Positions 60,401-64,000 of a DNA stretch of 64,000 bases are shown here, piece by piece. The position numbers and the translations under genes were made by a program. The notes below the pieces were generated by a model. The model searched no databases and was not told the origin of the DNA. It saw only the letters and a list, made by a program, of their open reading frames with translations. Each line of letters opens with the position of its first letter. Positions within the stretch are counted from its first letter, which is position 1. This stretch comes from Pterois miles (Eukaryota > Chordata > Actinopteri > Perciformes > Scorpaenidae): contig CAMQGK010000008.1 in the NCBI GenBank assembly GCA_947000775.1, forward strand, positions 17,335,001-17,399,000. The letters are read 5' to 3'.

Positions 60401-60554
60401 GCCACAAAGAGAGTCAAAAAGGCCACAAAGAGACTCAAAAAGGCCACAAAGAGAGTCAAAATGTGTGATATTAGCATCAAGAGGAAGTGGAGTGGGAAGG
60501 TACCAGGTGTTCTGAGGCTCCATTCAACCCAAGCTCCATCCCATACGCCGACAT
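45427..60554 (-). CDS. abcg2: ABCG2-type half-transporter, copy B (mammalian-like substrate pocket)
   Basis: Eighteen minus-strand exons, 634 residues, intact: 60554-60504, 60272-60142, 58328-58269, 58099-57985, 57822-57670, 57170-57013, 56352-56250, 55542-55494, 55409-55323, 55203-55111, 54801-54656, 52920-52838, 51574-51485, 50420-50296, 48680-48526, 47120-47031, 46400-46333, 45574-45427. Exon lengths equal those of copy A throughout. ATPase motifs: GPTGGGKSS (73-81, as in human), VSGGERKR, VLFLDE, H236. It differs from copy A at 24 residues, 20 of them in exons 12, 13, 15 and 16. It keeps N420, F423 and L538-L539 (human N436, F439, L554-L555) and has I530 for V546, R48 in a CRK motif like human, and R559. 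The extracellular loop before the last helix has C576, N580 and C587 but no C603 counterpart. It lies convergent to copy A, and the promoter is probably outside the window. Confidence 0.92.
45940..46265 (-). repeat. About 95-bp tandem repeat in abcg2 copy B intron 17
   Basis: Mirror of 41375-41725, with the same units in reverse order and small differences. Confidence 0.85.
47345..48330 (-). mobile_element. About 1-kb insertion present only in abcg2 copy B (intron 15)
   Basis: Copies A and B align on both sides (CATCAGGACTCCCTGTTCTG on one side; the TTTATACCT region on the other), but copy B has about 980 extra bases. They carry the dispersed repeat family of 33120 and 43300 (GGTCTGTGGTTAACACGAGC-type block). 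No credible protein is encoded. Confidence 0.65.
50700..51037 (-). mobile_element. Truncated MITE, mirror of 37217-37570
   Basis: Ends GACAGCCCTAAA next to TTAATCAATT. It lies in abcg2 copy B intron 13. Confidence 0.6.
51832..52397 (-). mobile_element. MITE-like element in abcg2 copy B intron 12
   Basis: Counterpart of 35613-36330, ending TTGACAGCCCTAG. The outer part is missing or rearranged relative to copy A, and it retains GACTGGGACTATCATAAAGT, which copy A lacks. Confidence 0.6.
53090..53660 (-). mobile_element. MITE fragment plus dispersed GGGGACCTGATTTGGTGTCC element
   Basis: Mirror of 34080-34960. The copy B version lacks the C17 run and one of the head repeats. Confidence 0.55.
53860..54560 (-). 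mobile_element. Dispersed repeat, mirror of 33120-33900
   Basis: Same blocks in reverse (CTTGTGTTAACCACAGACCT, GTGCTAAAATGCTTACTCAT) in abcg2 copy B intron 11, with several percent divergence from copy A. Confidence 0.55.
55705..56230 (-). mobile_element. Purine-rich element with LINE-like tail, mirror of 31420-31951
   Basis: GATAAGATAAGATATTCCTT and ATTAGTCCCACAGTGGAG mark the tail. No coding part. Confidence 0.45.
56405..56985 (-). mobile_element. Dispersed repeat, mirror of 30680-31250
   Basis: Nearly identical to the copy A version, within the highly conserved exon 4-11 tract. Confidence 0.6.
58400..59090 (-). mobile_element. Dispersed element cluster in abcg2 copy B intron 2
   Basis: A MITE end (TTTGACAGCCCTAAA near 58518-58532) and a GGGGACCTGATTTGGAGTCC family copy with a head repeated three times. 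The arrangement differs from copy A intron 2, so this intron is one of the diverged tracts. Confidence 0.55.
60363..60455 (-). repeat. 21-bp minisatellite in abcg2 copy B intron 1, contracted
   Basis: About four to five units of the repeat that has about 16 units in copy A (26826-27172). Confidence 0.9.
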
Positions 60555-60779
60555 CCTCTAGCTCTCTTCTCCTGAAACACTGAGGAAACATTTCACTGTC
60601 GTTAACATTTCTGATAGGACGCTGCCTTGTCTCCTTCAAATAATAAGTAATAATAATACCCTGACTATGGATAAGTACCTCACATGACCCCACTTCAAAA
60701 TACCTGAACTATTCCTTTGATTCATTTATAATTTGCAGTGTATGAATCTGCTTTACCAAATATGTTTTAAAGAAACAGT

Positions 60780-61290
60780 GTGTTTAATAAGTTGATTAAA
60801 ATGTTTAATCATGATTAATCGTATTATTGTCTATAGTGAATCGCTTTTAATCAAAAATGAATCACATTTTTTTATCTGTTCAAAATGCAAAATGTACCTT
60901 CAAGGGAGATTTGTCAGCTATTTAATCCTATTATCAACATGAGTGGATAAATATGCTGCTTTATGCAAATGTATGTATATATTTATCATTGGAAATAAAT
61001 GAACAACACTAATCAATGACAGATATTGTCCAGAAACCCTCCCAGGTTCTGACTTTAGCATCAACAATCTGCTCCAATCAGAACATGGCAAACTGCAGCC
61101 CAACAGGCAACAACAGCTGTCAGTGTGTCAGAGTGCTGACTTGACTAGGACTTGATCCAGACTGACTGAGACTATCATAAAGTGGGCATGTCTGTAAAGG
61201 GGAGACTGGTGGGGACCCATTTACATCCACACATCTGGAGGTCAGAGGTCAACGGACCCCTTTGAAGATGGTTGACTCGAGACCTCTGCC
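60780..61290 (+). mobile_element. MITE-like element upstream of abcg2 copy B
   Basis: Mirror of 26040-26540: TTAATCATGATTAATCG, CCAGAAACCCTCCCAGGTTC and CCTTTGAAGATGGTTGACTC. Confidence 0.65.
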
Positions 61291-61688
61291 ATCAGTGTAT
61301 CAATGTGTGTGAATGGATGAGTGCTAACATGTAAAGTGCTTTGAGCGGTCAGAAGACGAAAAGCACAATATAAATGCCATGGTCCATTTACCATTTACCA
61401 AACGACGCCAGCATGTTAGTCAAGAGAATATTGTGTAATTTTCATAAAGTCAATAGCAGGTCCGTTACATGTGCTGTATATCATATAATCAATTAGAAAA
61501 CTCCTGGTCAGACTGTCAAAAAGAGCATTACTGGCTTTGCTGACACCACATGCCTGTTTTTAAAGGTATTTTAGTGGTATATACTGTATATGCATAATAT
61601 TTAATACACTAATAATGTGTAAGATAATAGGTATATAGTCAAGTTTCAGCCCATCAACACATTTGTAGACCCGCCCCTGGTTCCTGTA

Positions 61689-64000
61689 GTGCTCTTTATC
61701 AGCACTCTTTATCAGCACTCTTTATCAGCGCTCTTTATCAGCACTCTTTATCAGTGTTCTTTATTAGCCTATTTATCAGCGCTCTTTATCAGCACTCTTT
61801 ATCAGCACTCTTTATCAACGCTCTTTATCAGCACTCTTTATCAGTGTTCTTTATTAGCATTTATCAGCGCTCTTTATCAGCACTCTTTATCAGCACTCTT
61901 TATCAACGCTCTTTATCAGCACTCCTTATCAGCGCTCTTTATCAGCGCTCTTTATCAGCGGTCTTTATCAGCGCTCTTTATCAGCATTTATCAGCGCTCT
62001 TTATTAGCGCTCTTTATCAGCGCTCTTTATCAGCGTTCTTTATTGCATTTATCAGCGCTCTTTATCAGTGTTCTTTATTAGCATTTATCAGCGCTCTTTT
62101 TTAGCGCTCTTTATCAGCGCTCTTTATCAGTGTTCTTTATTAGCATTTATCAGCACTCTTTATTTTTCACCGCTCTTTATCAGCGCTCTTTATCAGCGCT
62201 CTTTATCAGTGTTCTTTATTAGCATTTATCAGCGCTCTTTTTTTTTTTTTTTTCAGCGCTCTTTATCAGTGTTCTTTATTAGCATTTATCAGCACTCTTT
62301 ATCAGCGCTCTTTATTAGCGCTCTTTATCAGCGCTCTTTATCAGTGTTCTTTATCAGTGTTCTTTATTAGCATTTATCAGCGCTCTTTATCAGCGCTCTT
62401 TATCAGCACTCTTTATCAGTGTTCTTTATTAGCATTTATCAGCGCTCTTTATCAGCGCTCTTTATCAGCACTCTTTATCAGTGTTCTTTATTAGCATTTA
62501 TCAGTGCTCTTTATCAGTGTTCTTTATTAGCATTTATCAGCGCTCTTTATCAGTGTTCTTTATTAGCTTTATCAGCGCTCTTTATCAGCGCTCTTTATCA
62601 GTGTTCTTTATTAGCATTTATCAGCGCTCTTTATCAGTGTTCTTTATTAGCATTTATCAGCGCCCTTTATATCTAAGTTTAGTAGTCTTTATTAGTTTAC
62701 ATTTATCAGCGCTCTTTATCAGCGCTCTTTATTAGCATTTATCAGCGCTCTTTTCAGTCCAGCGCTTTTATCAGCGCTCTTTATCAGTGTTCTTTATTAG
62801 CATTTATCAGCGCTCTTTATCAGCGCTCTTTATCAGCGCTCTTTATCAGCGCTCTTTATCAGTGTTCTTTATTAGATTTACAGTGTTTGTTTCGCCTCTT
62901 TATCAGCGCTCTTTATCAGTGTTCTTTATTAGCATTTATCAGCGCTCTTTATCAGCGCTCTTTATCAGCGCTCTTTATCAGCGCTCTTTATCAGTGTTCT
63001 TTATTAGCATTTATCAGCGCTCTTTATCAGTGTTCTTTATTAGCATTTATCAGCGCTCTTTATCAGTGCTCTTTATCAGTGCTCTTTATCAGTGTTCTTT
63101 ATTAGCATTTATCAGCGCTCTTTTTCAGCGCTCTTTATCAGCGCTCTTTATCAGTGTTCTTTATTAGCATTTATCAGCGCCCTTTATCAGTGTTCTTTAT
63201 TAGCATTTATCAGCGCTCTTTATCAGTGTTCTTTATTAGCATTTATCAGCGCTCTTTATCAGCGCTCTTTATCAGTGTTCTTTATTAGCATTTATCAGCG
63301 CCCTTTATCAGTGTTCTTTATTAGCATTTATCAGCGCCCTTTATCAGTGTTCTTTATTAGCATTTATCAGCGCTCTTTATCAGCGCTCTTTATTAGATTT
63401 TCAGCGCTTTTTCAGCGCTCTTTATCAGCGCTCTTTATCAGCGCTCTTTATCAGCGCTCTTTATCAGCGTTCTTTATTAGCATTTATCAGCGCTCTTTAT
63501 CAGCACTCTTTATCAGCGCTCTTTATCAGCGCTCTTTATCAGTGTTCTTTATTAGCATTTATCAGCGCTCTTTATCAGCTCTTTATCAGCGCATCACTCT
63601 TTATCAGCGCCCTTTATCAGTGTTCTTTATTAGCATTTATCAGCGCTCTTTATCAGCGCTCTTTATCAGTTTATGTTTAGCGTCTTTGCCCTTTTCGCGC
63701 TTTTTCAGTGTCTTTTTCAGGTTTATAGCATTTATCAGCGCTCTTTATCAGCGCTCTTTATCAGTGTTCTTTATTAGCCTTTATCAGCGCTCTTTATCAG
63801 TGTTCTTTACTAGCCTTTATCAGCGCTCTTTATCAGTGTTCTTTATTAGCATTTATCAGCGCTCTTTATCAGCGCTCTTTATCAGCGCTCTTTATCAGTG
63901 CTCTTTATCAGTGTTCTTTATTAGCATTTATCAGCGCTCTTTATCAGCGCTCTTTATCAGCGCTCTTTATCAGCGCTCTTTATCAGTGTTCTTTATTAGC
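61689..64000 (-). repeat. 13-bp minisatellite, right array, with a higher-order unit
   Basis: On the plus strand this reads AGCGCTCTTTATC units, the reverse complement of the left array. Unlike the left array it is dominated by a longer compound unit in which CAGTGTTCTTTATTAGCATT is inserted between runs of plain units. Several damaged units (e.g. 62236-62254 T-run, 62667-62700, 62877-62900, 63666-63730) interrupt it. It continues past the window end. The open frames with SALYQ repeats are artefacts. Confidence 0.96.

Larger units (their letters stand above)
44803..64000 (-). repeat. Right arm of the inverted duplication (with abcg2 copy B)
   Basis: Reverse-complement counterpart of 23391-42870. 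The order of exons, dispersed elements, tandem repeats and the outer 13-bp array is the same as in the left arm, read on the minus strand. It runs off the window end inside the 13-bp array. Confidence 0.93.

Noticed and set aside
61689..63167. Frames with SALYQRSLSALF repeats on the plus strand, and the similar frame at 25349-25552 on the minus strand
   Set aside because: They follow from a stop-free 39-base (3 x 13) reading of the 13-bp array.

Overview
This window is vertebrate nuclear DNA and almost certainly comes from a ray-finned (teleost) fish. The genes are split by GT-AG introns, the intergenic DNA is rich in minisatellites and short dispersed elements typical of fish, and the proteins are vertebrate families (Tec tyrosine kinase, CDKL2, an ODAPH-like secreted phosphoprotein, ABCG2). 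All exon joins were read by eye from splice sites, reading-frame phase and family similarity. No transcript data or searches were available.

Layout. 2-342 (+): the last two exons of a Tec-family tyrosine kinase. 1505-10972 (+): cdkl2, with a perfect RFX X-box about 1.5 kb upstream, ten coding exons, a very long Ser/Thr/Lys-rich tail, and a stop codon that lies inside the first unit of a 31-bp minisatellite. An apparent one-base surplus in an A9 run (8069-8077) breaks the tail's frame. 13410-17791 (-): a three-exon gene for a small secreted Thr-rich protein with an acidic-serine C-terminus, tail-to-tail with cdkl2. Position, orientation, a short N-terminal motif and the C-terminus all point to a fish ODAPH (C4orf26) orthologue. 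Its first intron carries a roughly 2-kb (TAC)n-containing satellite.

17800-26700 has no gene I can support. It is full of repeats: a GGTACC minisatellite, a duplicated AT-rich block, and a 2.25-kb array of a 13-bp unit.

From about 23391 to the window end the DNA is one large inverted duplication. Left arm is 23391-42870, spacer 42871-44802, right arm 44803-64000 and beyond. Each arm holds a complete abcg2 half-transporter of 634 codons in 18 coding exons (copy A +, 26732-42246; copy B -, 45427-60554), convergent, with its 5' side towards a 13-bp array. The copies are mosaics. Exons 4-11 (nucleotide-binding domain after the P-loop, and linker) are identical at nucleotide level and exons 14 and 18 are identical in protein. 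Membrane exons 12, 13, 15 and 16 carry 20 of the 24 amino-acid differences, including the counterparts of human ABCG2 substrate-pocket and leucine-plug residues N436, F439, V546 and L554. Copy B mostly keeps the mammalian-like state; copy A is the divergent one.

This pair of inverted, partly homogenised ABCG2 paralogues with a remodelled drug pocket in one copy is the most interesting system in the window. The caution is that the junction between the arms is a poor-looking A/T homopolymer tract, so the join needs read-level confirmation.
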